In this document: positions 16,638 to 25,306 of the stretch, one piece after another
Layout of the letters: each line of letters opens with the position of its first letter
Numbering within the stretch: position 1 is the first letter of the stretch
DNA from: JBBDST01 sp040904765
Lineage (GTDB): Bacteria > Actinomycetota > Nitriliruptoria > Nitriliruptorales > Nitriliruptoraceae
Direction of reading: 5' to 3'
Length of the DNA: 50,366 bases
Assembly: GCA_040904765.1 (NCBI GenBank)
Contig: JBBDST010000011.1
Location: forward strand, 1 to 50,366
Notes under the pieces: model-generated
What the model was told of the DNA's origin: nothing
Database searches by the model: none
Seen by the model: only the letters and a program-made list of their open reading frames with translations
Position numbers and translations under genes: made by a program

Positions 16638-18010
16638 CGGACACACCTATGGCACATAAGCCTTTCGCTCGCGCCGCCGACAGCGTCAGCGTTATTCCTG
16701 TGCCAAGCAAAACCACGTTCGCTTATGGCATCGATCTTGGCGACGCGATCGAAACGGCCCTGTCAAGAAACGATCTGACCCTTTTGCCATGCGACGTTTT
16801 GTTGGTGTCATCCAAAGTAGTAAGCCTCACCGAAGGAGCCACCGTAAGCCGCGATACGGGTGATCTCACTGCGGTCCGTCGCGACTATGCCCGCCGTGAT
16901 GCCCACGAAATTGTTGCCGACTCCCCGCATGTGCTGATCACCCGAACGAAACATGGCTTTGTCGCTGCCAACGGTGGCCTAGACGCGTCAAACGTCGCCG
17001 ACCAAACCCAACTGCTGCTCCTACCTGAGGATCCTGACCGCTCCGCAGCAGCACTGAGGCAAACGCTTTTCGCTCGCTACAACGCCGATATCGCCGTCAT
17101 CATCACCGACACGTTTGGGCGGCCTTGGCGGATGGGTCAAACTGACGTTGCGCTTGGTGTCAGCGGCATGCGTCCGGTGCGTGACGAACGCGGCGCCACT
17201 GACCTTTACGGGCAGGTGCTCGACGTTACCGAAGCAGCCATCGCCGACGCGCTTGCTGGCGCTGCCGATCTGGTGCGTCACAAGGCCAGCGGCACCCCAT
17301 TTGTACTGATTCGTGGCCTTGACCCCACCTTATTTGATTCCACCGTTGACGCCGGCGGGCAGGCACTTATCCGCGACGCTGACCGTGACCTGTTTCGCTT
17401 CGGTGGGCCGACTGCGATTGAACAAGGCCTCATCCAGCGGCGGACTGTACGCCAGTTTGAGGCCGACCAGACGGTGCCCGACACGGTAATTGAAGCGGCA
17501 GTGCGCACCGCCATCCAGGTGGCAGCCCCACATCACAGTCAACCGTGGCATTTCATGACGTTGACAGACGCAACCCGTAAAACCCTGTTAGACCAGATGG
17601 CGACCGCTTGGCAGAAAGATCTCGCTCAAGACGGCACCGCGCCAGAAGTAATCGCCCGCCGGCTCAAAAAAAGCGACGCCCTGTTACGACAAGCACCCAC
17701 GTTGCTGGTGGCGTTTGTCGATGTTGCTGCGGCCGATACCTACGGGGATCGGCGCCGCCAACATGCTGAACATGAACTATTCATGCTTTCGGGTGGTGCC
17801 GCCATCCAAAATTTTCAAGTCACGCTCGCCGCTCACAGTGCCGCCAGCGCATGGATCTCAGCCCCGCTGTTCTGCGCCGACTTGATCAGATCAGTATTAG
17901 ACGTCCCTGGCACCTATCGTCCGCTTGGCATGTTGGCGGTCGGCTACCCGGCCAACACCCCGCCGGTTCGTGCCATACCTGACGTCAACCTGTTTTTCAC
18001 GCGCCGTTAA
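16634..18010 (+). CDS. fbiB: FbiB: F420-0 gamma-glutamyl ligase plus nitroreductase domain
   Basis: FbiB is the bifunctional actinobacterial enzyme that adds glutamates to F420-0 and reduces dehydro-F420-0. The N-terminal domain, about residues 18-255, is CofE-like. It has LLVSSKVVSLTEG, a RDAHEIV segment, the TDTFGRPWRMGQ nucleotide-binding motif and the RDERG segment. The C-terminal domain, about 265-455, is an FMN-dependent nitroreductase fold with RRTVRQFEAD and the HHSQPWHF motif. The length of 458 residues is normal for full-length FbiB. The gene starts inside the fbiA stop (ATGA) and ends in a four-base overlap with the convergent nucleotidyltransferase gene. Confidence 0.95.
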   Translation: MTDTPMAHKPFARAADSVSVIPVPSKTTFAYGIDLGDAIETALSRNDLTLLPCDVLLVSSKVVSLTEGATVSRDTGDLTAVRRDYARRDAHEIVADSPHVLITRTKHGFVAANGGLDASNVADQTQLLLLPEDPDRSAAALRQTLFARYNADIAVIITDTFGRPWRMGQTDVALGVSGMRPVRDERGATDLYGQVLDVTEAAIADALAGAADLVRHKASGTPFVLIRGLDPTLFDSTVDAGGQALIRDADRDLFRFGGPTAIEQGLIQRRTVRQFEADQTVPDTVIEAAVRTAIQVAAPHHSQPWHFMTLTDATRKTLLDQMATAWQKDLAQDGTAPEVIARRLKKSDALLRQAPTLLVAFVDVAAADTYGDRRRQHAEHELFMLSGGAAIQNFQVTLAAHSAASAWISAPLFCADLIRSVLDVPGTYRPLGMLAVGYPANTPPVRAIPDVNLFFTRR

Positions 18011-19125
18011 ACGTCCACACTGTCTCGATGCACGCGTGCGCCAGCACGAAACGTGCGGTTTGCCGCAACATCAGTGACCACCACCACATCATCGTCACAC
18101 GTGACGTTGTTGCCAAGCGTGACCTTGGCTCCGATAACGGTGTGTGCAAGATGGCACGATGCGCCCAGAGTGGCACCAGCATGCACGACTACGTCGGAGA
18201 GTACACACCCCTCGCCAACCGTTACGTCGGTGCCGATCACCACATTGGGACCTAACACTGCGCCAGAATGGATGGTGGCATTAGCCGCAATCAGTACCGG
18301 CTGGTGCACAGTGACGTCGGTAGCCACTGTCGCTGTGGGAGCGATCCGAACACCTGGGGCAACCTGAGGAAGGTTTGTTACTGCCGGCCATGTGATCGTC
18401 TCATCTAACACCAGACGATGACCGGCCCGATATCTCGCTGGAGTACCAAGGTCAGCCCATGCGTTGTCTGAAACGACGGGAGTCAGAACATCACCGCGCT
18501 GAATGGCCGTTGGAAACACGTCACGTTCAAACGAAAGCTCACCTGGCGGAAAAGCACGCAACAAAGCCGGTTCGATGAGGTAGGTGCCTGCGTTCACCAA
18601 GGCTGGGCCGGGACACTCGCCCACGGACGGTTTTTCGAGAAACCCGACGATCTGACCGTTAGTGATCTGGCACACCCCGTAAGACGAGGGGTCGCTCACC
18701 GAAGCGACAACAAGCGATCCAAGCGCACCAGAGGACGCATGTTTCTGTGCGAACCATGCAAGGTCCACGTCGGTGAGAATGTCGCCGTTCAACACGAAAA
18801 ATGGCTGTTCCCATTCGGAACACAATGCTCGTACCCCACCGGCGGTGCCTAACGGTTCGGTTTCACACATCGTCTTGACCGCAACCCCAAGCGTTCGACC
18901 AAGCGCGTCAAGGCTTTGAAACGGGGTTGGATCTTTGCCGATAAGCACCCAAATGTCGTGCACTCCAACATGAGCTAACCGGCGAATTACTCCATGCAGG
19001 AACGGTTCGGTCGCAAATTCAACCAGCGGTTTTGGCACCGTTTCGGTCAGAGGCCATAGGCGACTGCCAGCTCCGCCGGCAAGTACAACGGCACGAGTCA
19101 CAACTGCACTTCGAGCGGTAAGCAC
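18007..19125 (-). CDS. Mannose-1-phosphate guanylyltransferase-like NDP-sugar pyrophosphorylase
   Basis: The protein is about 372 residues. The N-terminal nucleotidyltransferase domain opens with the signature VVLAGGAGSRLWPLTE, followed by VPKPLVE, and has the catalytic aspartate in VLNGDILTDVD. From about residue 255 to the end there is a left-handed beta-helix with hexapeptide repeats (GAVLGPNVVIGTDVTVG type), as in mycobacterial ManB (Rv3264c). It would make a sugar nucleotide, probably GDP-mannose, for wall glycolipids; the substrate is inferred from synteny. A GTG at 19149 is the longest start, but AAAGGAG eight bases before the GTG at 19125 favours the shorter form. It is tail-to-tail with fbiB. 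Confidence 0.85.
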   Translation of the reverse strand: MLTARSAVVTRAVVLAGGAGSRLWPLTETVPKPLVEFATEPFLHGVIRRLAHVGVHDIWVLIGKDPTPFQSLDALGRTLGVAVKTMCETEPLGTAGGVRALCSEWEQPFFVLNGDILTDVDLAWFAQKHASSGALGSLVVASVSDPSSYGVCQITNGQIVGFLEKPSVGECPGPALVNAGTYLIEPALLRAFPPGELSFERDVFPTAIQRGDVLTPVVSDNAWADLGTPARYRAGHRLVLDETITWPAVTNLPQVAPGVRIAPTATVATDVTVHQPVLIAANATIHSGAVLGPNVVIGTDVTVGEGCVLSDVVVHAGATLGASCHLAHTVIGAKVTLGNNVTCDDDVVVVTDVAANRTFRAGARVHRDSVDV

Positions 19126-19206
19126 GCCTGAGGCTCCTTTTGCTGTCACGAGTTATCGGTCGGCTACAACCGGTCGTACCGTAGTTGACCAGACGTGGCC
19201 AAAGGA

Positions 19207-20508
19207 CTAGGTCAGCGCGTCTGATCCGGCGGCGACCACTACATCAGCCGGCAGTTCGACGTCGTCAGTGACGGTGACAAGCGGTGCCCCCAACGTGGCT
19301 GCAGCAAACTGTGCCGCCACCAAATCTGCCGCTTTTGCGTACACCGTTGTGGTGTCATCTGGCGCCTCGAGACTGGCGGACAATCGTGACCGTTCAACAC
19401 GAAACCCGGCCCACTGCAGGGTGGCTGCAACAATTCTGGTTGCATCGCTGCTGCTAGCAGAGGCAACTGCGACCGTAATCTGTTGTTTTTCGTCGCGAGT
19501 TCCCCGATCAGCAACAGGTGTGTCGCCGAGCAGTTCGGCATATAAGGCACGCGCGCCCGGACCGTATGCCGCCATGTATTCGATGCCGTCGATGCGGCGT
19601 GGATGGGCTGGCACGGTCGTCATGGGTAAGCCTTGACCGACGATCGTGCGCAGTTCGTCGGCGAGGCCAGCCATCGTTGAGACACGAAATTGACTGTCGG
19701 TGGTGACGTTGCGGGACACGTTTTCGACGATCCCGAGTAGCTGGCGCGGGTTGGTTAATACGCGGGTGGACACCATTTCTTTCAACACGGCCCGGATGAA
19801 CGTCTGTTGCCGTTCGATTCTCTCAAAGTCGCCGCGCGGCCCTGACCGGCTTCTGACATAGGCGAGCGCGTCAGAGGCAGTCATGTCGTGACAGCCGGCC
19901 GTGAAATCGGCGCCAGCGCGGCGGTCCCGCAATGGCGTGTCAAGACACACTTCGACGGTACCTAAGGTGCGCACAATCTCGATGAACCCACCAAACGACA
20001 TAGCCGCATAATGGTTCACGCCGATGCCAGTGTTCGTACGGATCACCCGTACAAGGTTGTCTGCGCCACTGTTAAACACGTCGGTGAGTTTGCGGTAACG
20101 CTCTCCGTCAAGCACAAGAAGATCACGGGGCATACTCACCAGTGAGACATGTTGGCGATCAGGGGTGATTCCCACCAGAATCATCACATCAGCACGTTCC
20201 CCGTCAAAATCGCCCAATGGCAGCTTGGCACGGTCTTCATCAGACAGGCCGTCACGGGAATCCGAACCGACCACCAGAAAAAAACGTGCGCCAGTCATTT
20301 CGGCGGCTTGTGAGAGTTCCGATAGCGGCACTCGTGTCAGGTTTCCTTCGGCACGTGACCACACCACTTGGGTGACGACAGCGGCTACCAGCAGTACCCC
20401 GGCCAGCACCGCGCCCAGCCCTAACGCAAATCGTCGAATCCGGCGAAACGCACGCCCACCTGGAACTTCAGGGCCCCAGGAGGTCGTTGCTTCAGGGGGA
20501 ACAGTCAT
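19207..20508 (-). CDS. LytR-CpsA-Psr family protein with LytR_C domain
   Basis: LCP proteins attach polymers such as arabinogalactan or teichoic acid to peptidoglycan at the outer face of the membrane. The 433-residue protein has a cytoplasmic N-terminus with basic residues, one membrane helix at about 27-49, and an LCP catalytic domain with VGSDSRDG, SMPRDLLV and the GDFERIERQQTFI segment, which carries the conserved arginines. A C-terminal LytR_C-like domain begins near residue 340 (QQITVAVASAS onwards). The ATG at 20508 overlaps the stop of the upstream LCP-like gene, so the pair is likely coupled. Synteny with the mycobacterial LCP gene Rv3267 next to TIGR03089 supports the assignment. 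Confidence 0.93.
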   Translation of the reverse strand: MTVPPEATTSWGPEVPGGRAFRRIRRFALGLGAVLAGVLLVAAVVTQVVWSRAEGNLTRVPLSELSQAAEMTGARFFLVVGSDSRDGLSDEDRAKLPLGDFDGERADVMILVGITPDRQHVSLVSMPRDLLVLDGERYRKLTDVFNSGADNLVRVIRTNTGIGVNHYAAMSFGGFIEIVRTLGTVEVCLDTPLRDRRAGADFTAGCHDMTASDALAYVRSRSGPRGDFERIERQQTFIRAVLKEMVSTRVLTNPRQLLGIVENVSRNVTTDSQFRVSTMAGLADELRTIVGQGLPMTTVPAHPRRIDGIEYMAAYGPGARALYAELLGDTPVADRGTRDEKQQITVAVASASSSDATRIVAATLQWAGFRVERSRLSASLEAPDDTTTVYAKAADLVAAQFAAATLGAPLVTVTDDVELPADVVVAAGSDALT

Positions 20509-21731
20509 GCTGCTGCCTTTGCACCAAGAAGAACAAGCACGTCTACCGATTCTCGTTCGAACATGACCGTGTCTGTTTGGGGACGGAGAACGACATCACC
20601 CAGATGTTCGGCAATTTCTTCGGCGATGTACACCGCGCGGGGATCATCGGCGCGAAACTGTACTTCGGTTTGTTGCGCATCAAATCGGCTGGCGTTTCCG
20701 CTGGCAACGATCTGATAGCCGAACTGTTGAAGCTGTTCGGTGACTTTTGCCGCGAGCCCTTGAATGCCGGCAGCGTTGGCTACCGCAACTGCAACTTCGT
20801 CACGAAGTTCCTGCAAAAGTTCTTCCACGGTGACGGTTGCACTGTCAGAAAAGACCGTGCCTTCGCGCAACGCAGCGAACTGCAACATCGACGGTTCAGG
20901 GGCTGCCAGTACGGTCCCGTCGGGGGCACGCAACAGTGGGGTCGACACCCATTGGGTGTCATCGACCTCACGGATTGCCGCAAACGTCCGCAGTAATGTG
21001 CCGCCGCGTAGCGAGACGGTTGTTTCGACTGCGTCTGGCACGGCGGCGACGATGCGCCATGCGCGACGTGGATGGCGCATCACCCAGTTGCGATCGATGG
21101 TGTCTGCAACCGATCCAAGCACCGCCCCGAGATACTCGAGGCGGGCATTGTCGTCACGCACACCATACGCCGCTAAGAAACCTGCACCGTCAACCAACAC
21201 GCATGCCGGATCGCAGTGTGTGAACTCGCCGATGAGGTCGATGAGTTTCGCCAGATTGCGCGGCGTAACCACAACAACGTCGTCGATCGCAACTTCGGTA
21301 AAGTCGATGACTGTTTGACGTAAACCGACAACGCCCGTGTCGGCGTACACGTCACCGATCGTTATCCGATCATCATCGACGGCTGCAACGGTCAGTTCGC
21401 GTGGGATCGTCACCACTACCGGGCGAGTGCGCGGACCGCCATACTGCACAATGGCCGGTGGCGCCTGGAGCGTGGCGTCAGATCCGCCCACCACGATCAG
21501 CAGCGTGTGGGTGCCTTCAGGTGTGCGTGGCTCTTGTGTGCCTACAGCCACTGTTGCCGACGGTGTGAGAAGATCTGGGCCTAATCGCAGCCAGGCAGCC
21601 CCGTAAGTGGCCGCCACCATCGTCGCCCACAGCAACGTCGCGACCACCAGCAACGCCCCCATCACCGCAATGATCCGCAGCCAAGTCGGGATACGGCGTC
21701 GCGTCATCGAGAACGAACTTAATGCGAACAC
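20505..21731 (-). CDS. Divergent LCP-like protein, probably non-catalytic
   Basis: This 408-residue protein has the same plan as its neighbour: a basic N-terminus, a membrane helix at about 18-41, an LCP-like core, and a LytR_C-like C-terminal region from about residue 310. Some motif positions survive in altered form: TIPRELTV replaces SMPRDLLV. The Gly-Ser-Asp-x-Arg motif has become VVGGSDATLQ, and the arginine-rich RIERQQTF helix is replaced by NARLEYLGAVL. The residues held to be catalytic in LCP enzymes are therefore mostly missing, and it may be a partner or regulator of the adjacent LCP protein. The start is a GTG at 21731 with GGAGG four bases upstream; an ATG eight codons later lacks such a site. 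The 3' end overlaps the next start as ATGA. Confidence 0.7.
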   Translation of the reverse strand: MFALSSFSMTRRRIPTWLRIIAVMGALLVVATLLWATMVAATYGAAWLRLGPDLLTPSATVAVGTQEPRTPEGTHTLLIVVGGSDATLQAPPAIVQYGGPRTRPVVVTIPRELTVAAVDDDRITIGDVYADTGVVGLRQTVIDFTEVAIDDVVVVTPRNLAKLIDLIGEFTHCDPACVLVDGAGFLAAYGVRDDNARLEYLGAVLGSVADTIDRNWVMRHPRRAWRIVAAVPDAVETTVSLRGGTLLRTFAAIREVDDTQWVSTPLLRAPDGTVLAAPEPSMLQFAALREGTVFSDSATVTVEELLQELRDEVAVAVANAAGIQGLAAKVTEQLQQFGYQIVASGNASRFDAQQTEVQFRADDPRAVYIAEEIAEHLGDVVLRPQTDTVMFERESVDVLVLLGAKAAA

Positions 21732-21893
21732 GCGCCCTCCGTCATGAAACCGAACCGTCGCCCCAGGATGGTGTTGGGCGCCGCTGACGTCTAGGCGCCA
21801 CGAAAGCGTACGGTGCCAGAAACGTTACCATCGCGCTGGCCCACTTTGACGGCGATATCCCTGGCCGATCGTGCAGTGACGAGGAGCCCATCA
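21732..21893. promoter_or_regulatory. Divergent region with GGCGCC inverted repeat
   Basis: This 162-base gap separates the divergent LCP-like and TIGR03089 genes and should contain promoters for both. It holds GGCGCC at 21777-21782 and again at 21794-21799, flanking an 11-base spacer with the palindrome GACGTC. The whole could fold as a stem-loop or serve as a dimeric protein site. The GAGGAG at 21881-21886 is the ribosome binding site of the downstream gene. No clear -35/-10 pair was found. Confidence 0.35.
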
Positions 21894-22592
21894 ATGAATC
21901 TGCTCACCTTCACTTCGACCCAAGCGGGCCCTTCCACGTTGGCTGAAGCCGTGCGTGTGGCTGCTCGCCATGGTCAGCGGCCGGCGATCACCGCACTCAC
22001 CAGTTCTGGGCGTTACGAGCAGTCTTACGTTTCGTTGGCCCAATGGGCAGCGAAAGGCGCACACTTTTTGCAGTCAGATCTTGGATGTGAATCAGGAACA
22101 CGGCTGGCGGTGTGTTCCCGCGTGTCATGGCACACCACCGCAATCGTTCTTGGGGCATGGTGGGTGGGTATTGAAGTGTCGACCGACCCAAGCGACGCTG
22201 CGGTAGTGATTGTGAGTGACGACACCATGCCAAGTGTGCCGCACACGTACATGTTTAGTGTGGGTGATGCCATCGATGGCGCACCGGTTGAGCCGTTTGG
22301 GATCCCGGCTTGGACACAAGAAGTACGGCTGTTTCCTGACACCCCGCCGCCAGCAACCTGCACCCCCGAATCGGTTGCGTTACGCGACAACACCGGATAT
22401 TTCACACACGCTGATCTGGTGGCACGCAGCGACAATGACGGGATTATCGGCTGTGATGTCACTGATCGGATCTCAACCAAAACGCTGTTTGACGTGGCGG
22501 CACGGCCGATGCTCACGGGCAAACGCACCGTAATCATCGACCGGGTATCGCGCGCCGTCGCCGACGCGGAACGGGTCAACGTTTGGCGTTAA
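21894..22592 (+). CDS. TIGR03089 family protein
   Basis: This 232-residue protein matches the small actinobacterial TIGR03089 family (mycobacterial Rv3268), which resembles the first part of acyl/AMP-forming synthetases. It has the RPAIT segment, the helix that follows, and ARLAVCSR and ATVLGAWW-like segments, but it lacks the nucleotide-binding P-loop and the whole C-terminal half. Adenylating activity is therefore unlikely, and the function is unknown. The start is chosen at ATG 21894, because GAGGAG lies seven bases upstream; a start at 21813 would add 27 residues unlike the family. It lies head-to-head with the LCP-like gene, as the mycobacterial counterpart lies near its LCP gene. Confidence 0.8.
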   Translation: MNLLTFTSTQAGPSTLAEAVRVAARHGQRPAITALTSSGRYEQSYVSLAQWAAKGAHFLQSDLGCESGTRLAVCSRVSWHTTAIVLGAWWVGIEVSTDPSDAAVVIVSDDTMPSVPHTYMFSVGDAIDGAPVEPFGIPAWTQEVRLFPDTPPPATCTPESVALRDNTGYFTHADLVARSDNDGIIGCDVTDRISTKTLFDVAARPMLTGKRTVIIDRVSRAVADAERVNVWR

Positions 22593-22599
22593 CGCCGCT

Positions 22600-24396
22600 T
22601 TACAGTGACAGGTCATCGGCCGATAAGGCAAATAACTGAGCTGCACCAGCCGTGACCTGTGCTTCCAAGCCATACACGCTTGGGAGCAGCTGTGCTGTAT
22701 AAAACCGTGACGTGTTCACTTTCGCGGTTAAGAACGCTGCGCTAAACCCGTCAAGTTCGCCTGTATCAAGCATCTGCTGGGCTTTGTTCGCACCAGTTGC
22801 CAAAAACACCCCGGCAACGACGGTGGCCATGATGCGCAGGTAAGGGGTTGCCCCGGCAAGCATGTCGTTGGGTGTTTCACGTTGCGCCAGCAGCCACGTG
22901 GTAGTCCGGGCCAGAAGATCTAAGCCGCGGCCAAGTTCGTCGCGTTCAGCGGCAAAACTGGCACCAAGGTCCAAGACCATCGCCTGCAACTCACCCAAGA
23001 ACCGTTGCGCAGACTGACCATGCGACAAGCCGATCTTGCGACCGACGAGGTCAATTGCCTGAATGCCGTTCGTGCCTTCATAGATCGGCGCGATCCGGGC
23101 GTCACGAAAGTGCTGGGCAGCGCCGGTTTCTTCGACATAACCCATACCGCCATGGACTTGCAACGCAAGCGATGTCAATTCAACGCCAAGATCGGTGCTC
23201 CAGGCTTTCGACAGTGGAGTCAACAGATCGGCAATGAACTGGGCATGGTCACGCTCGTCGTCATCGGAAGCATGCATTGCAATGTCGGTCGCGTATGCGT
23301 TGTAGTAGCAAAGCGCACGCGATGCTTCGATGTAGGCCCGTTGGGTGAGCAGCATGCGGCGTACATCGGCATGCTCGATGATCGCCGATGGGCCGGCTGG
23401 CGCACCGATGGCACGTCCTTGCTGGCGTTCCTTGGCATATGCGACTGCCTGCTGATAGGCACGGTCAGCAATCGCGACACCTTCCAAACCAACGGCAAGA
23501 CGGGCATCGTTCATCATCGTGAACATTTCACGCATACCGTCGTTTTCGCGGCCTACCAGTTCGGCGTAGGCCCCATCGCCGTTTTCGCCGTACATCATCA
23601 CACAGGTCGGTGAGGCATGGATGCCAAGCTTGTGTTCGAGTGAAACGGCATGCACGTCGTTGCGTTCGCCCAGCAAACCGTCGTCGTTCACCCGAAATTT
23701 GGGTACCAGAAACAGTGACAGGCCTTTCGTGCCAGCAGGTGCGTCAGGTAACCGTGCCAACACGAGATGGATCACGTTCTCAGCCAAGTCGTGATCGCCA
23801 TAAGTAATGTAAATCTTCTGTCCGGTGAGCCGATAGGTGCCTTCGGTGTCTGGCGTTGCTTTGGATGTGACTTCCCCCACATCGGAACCGGCTTGAGGTT
23901 CCGTTAAGTTCATAGTGCCCGACCATTCACCCGTCACCATCTTTGGCAGATACTTTTGTTGCTGTTCTTCACTGCCGTGATGCATCAGCGCATACACCGC
24001 ACCGGTCGTAAGCATTGGACCGAGCGAAAAACTCATATTCGCTGCGGTCGTGAACTCTTTCATCGGCATCGTTACCAGCAGCGGGAAGCCGCCACCCCCA
24101 AACGCTTCGGCATGCTGTGCCGCACCCCATCCAGAGTCGACATACTGGCGATATGCCGGCTTGAAACTTGCCGGCGTCACCACCTGCCCATCGATCATCT
24201 GGGAGCCTTCGAGGTCACCGTCACGATTCGTTGGGGCAATGACTTCTTCAGCAAACCGGGCTGCTTCTTCCAGCACCCCAAAAACGACGTCAGGGTCAAG
24301 CTGTTTCAACCCATCAAAGGCCGCCAGTTTGGACAGCGGCGTGACGTGGCTGAGCAAGAAGCGCACGTCAGCTATCGGAGCGGAGTAGTGAGTCAT
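22600..24396 (-). CDS. Acyl-CoA dehydrogenase (FadE5-like, long form)
   Basis: The 598-residue length marks the larger acyl-CoA dehydrogenase group that includes mycobacterial FadE5, with an extra C-terminal helical domain. It oxidises acyl-CoA to trans-2-enoyl-CoA with FAD. Visible features are the FAD/substrate motif MNLTEPQAGSDVG, a helical N-terminus beginning MTHYSAPIADVRFLL, HGGMGYVEETGAAQHFRDARI, and the catalytic base position in IYEGTNGIQA (Glu retained). Chain-length preference cannot be read from the sequence. A GGAGGT about 11 bases before the ATG at 24396 is the probable ribosome binding site. The gene is convergent with TIGR03089, and an unknown gene and birA lie upstream on the same strand. 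Confidence 0.93.
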   Translation of the reverse strand: MTHYSAPIADVRFLLSHVTPLSKLAAFDGLKQLDPDVVFGVLEEAARFAEEVIAPTNRDGDLEGSQMIDGQVVTPASFKPAYRQYVDSGWGAAQHAEAFGGGGFPLLVTMPMKEFTTAANMSFSLGPMLTTGAVYALMHHGSEEQQQKYLPKMVTGEWSGTMNLTEPQAGSDVGEVTSKATPDTEGTYRLTGQKIYITYGDHDLAENVIHLVLARLPDAPAGTKGLSLFLVPKFRVNDDGLLGERNDVHAVSLEHKLGIHASPTCVMMYGENGDGAYAELVGRENDGMREMFTMMNDARLAVGLEGVAIADRAYQQAVAYAKERQQGRAIGAPAGPSAIIEHADVRRMLLTQRAYIEASRALCYYNAYATDIAMHASDDDERDHAQFIADLLTPLSKAWSTDLGVELTSLALQVHGGMGYVEETGAAQHFRDARIAPIYEGTNGIQAIDLVGRKIGLSHGQSAQRFLGELQAMVLDLGASFAAERDELGRGLDLLARTTTWLLAQRETPNDMLAGATPYLRIMATVVAGVFLATGANKAQQMLDTGELDGFSAAFLTAKVNTSRFYTAQLLPSVYGLEAQVTAGAAQLFALSADDLSL

Positions 24397-24459
24397 GATC
24401 CGAAGTTACCTCCCGGGCAAGATGCGAAACATCTCAGTGTGTAGCACAGTGCTACCAAG

Positions 24460-25248
24460 TTATCGGGATGTGAGGGTGCGACGTACACCGGTGAAGTCTT
24501 GACGGAAGCGGCCAAACCGTTTGGGATGCAGGAGCGACAAAGTGGCGCGTGGACCGTCGAGACCAACGCCACGCACTTGGCCGGCCCGTCCGATGCCTGG
24601 CCAATCGAGTGACAGTTTCATCCAGGCATCTCGAACCGGCACGAGATACACCGGTTCGCCTGACGGCAACGAAAGCCCGGTTGTTATGCCGCGGTCGATC
24701 AGTTGCTGATGCATATGACGCAGCACGTCACATGCCGGTTCAACTTCGTCACGGGTCAAGCCGTACAGTTCAAGGTCTGGCACACCAAAACGTGCCGCGC
24801 CGTAAGTAAAGGCCCAGCGCACGCCAGTGCCATCGACCATCGTGGTGATCGCATCGGCAAGTTCGCTCTCACCGGCGGCAATACGACCAAGCCAGGCAAG
24901 GTCATGTGCTGCTTGCGCGCCAAGGTCGATGACGCCAATAACCGTTTCAAGTTGTGCGGCGATTGCTTCAAGTAGTTGGGCCTGACGAGTAAAACCTGCC
25001 GGAAAGCCGTCTTGACCGATGTAGGCCTCGACTCGGATCAGCCATTCGTCTGCCTCAGACACGATCCGAACCACGGCCCGCTGCATCCGTCCACCCCAGG
25101 CAACTTCACACGCTTGGCCGTCACTGCCGCTGACCGGGGTCACCCGATCAAGCGTTTTGGCAGCAACCGCAGCAGTCAGTATCTGCGCGAGATCTGCCGG
25201 AGGCGCAGGCACAACCAACGCCATCTTTGACGTGTACTTATCCGCCAC
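24460..25248 (-). CDS. Protein of unknown function
   Basis: I do not recognise this protein (262 residues from the preferred start). It has no signal peptide or membrane segment and looks cytosolic, with an alternating alpha/beta pattern. One segment has paired tryptophans (EVAWGGRMQRAVVRI and later DEWLIRVEAYIG), and the C-terminus is basic (HPKRFGRFRQDFTGVRR). The frame opens at 25320, overlapping the end of birA, but the GTG at 25248 has AAAGGA seven bases upstream and avoids the overlap, so I prefer it. It lies between birA and the acyl-CoA dehydrogenase gene on the same strand and may belong to their transcript. No function should be assumed. Confidence 0.65.
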   Translation of the reverse strand: MADKYTSKMALVVPAPPADLAQILTAAVAAKTLDRVTPVSGSDGQACEVAWGGRMQRAVVRIVSEADEWLIRVEAYIGQDGFPAGFTRQAQLLEAIAAQLETVIGVIDLGAQAAHDLAWLGRIAAGESELADAITTMVDGTGVRWAFTYGAARFGVPDLELYGLTRDEVEPACDVLRHMHQQLIDRGITTGLSLPSGEPVYLVPVRDAWMKLSLDWPGIGRAGQVRGVGLDGPRATLSLLHPKRFGRFRQDFTGVRRTLTSR

Positions 25249-25306
25249 CGAAGTGTCCTTTACCGTTGCCGCAGGGAGCTGCCGTATGCCACCGCACGGT
25301 GACGCG

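Noticed and set aside
23005..23613. 202-codon plus-strand frame inside the acyl-CoA dehydrogenase gene
   Set aside because: It is antisense to a clear acyl-CoA dehydrogenase with all motifs; composition is typical of a shadow frame.
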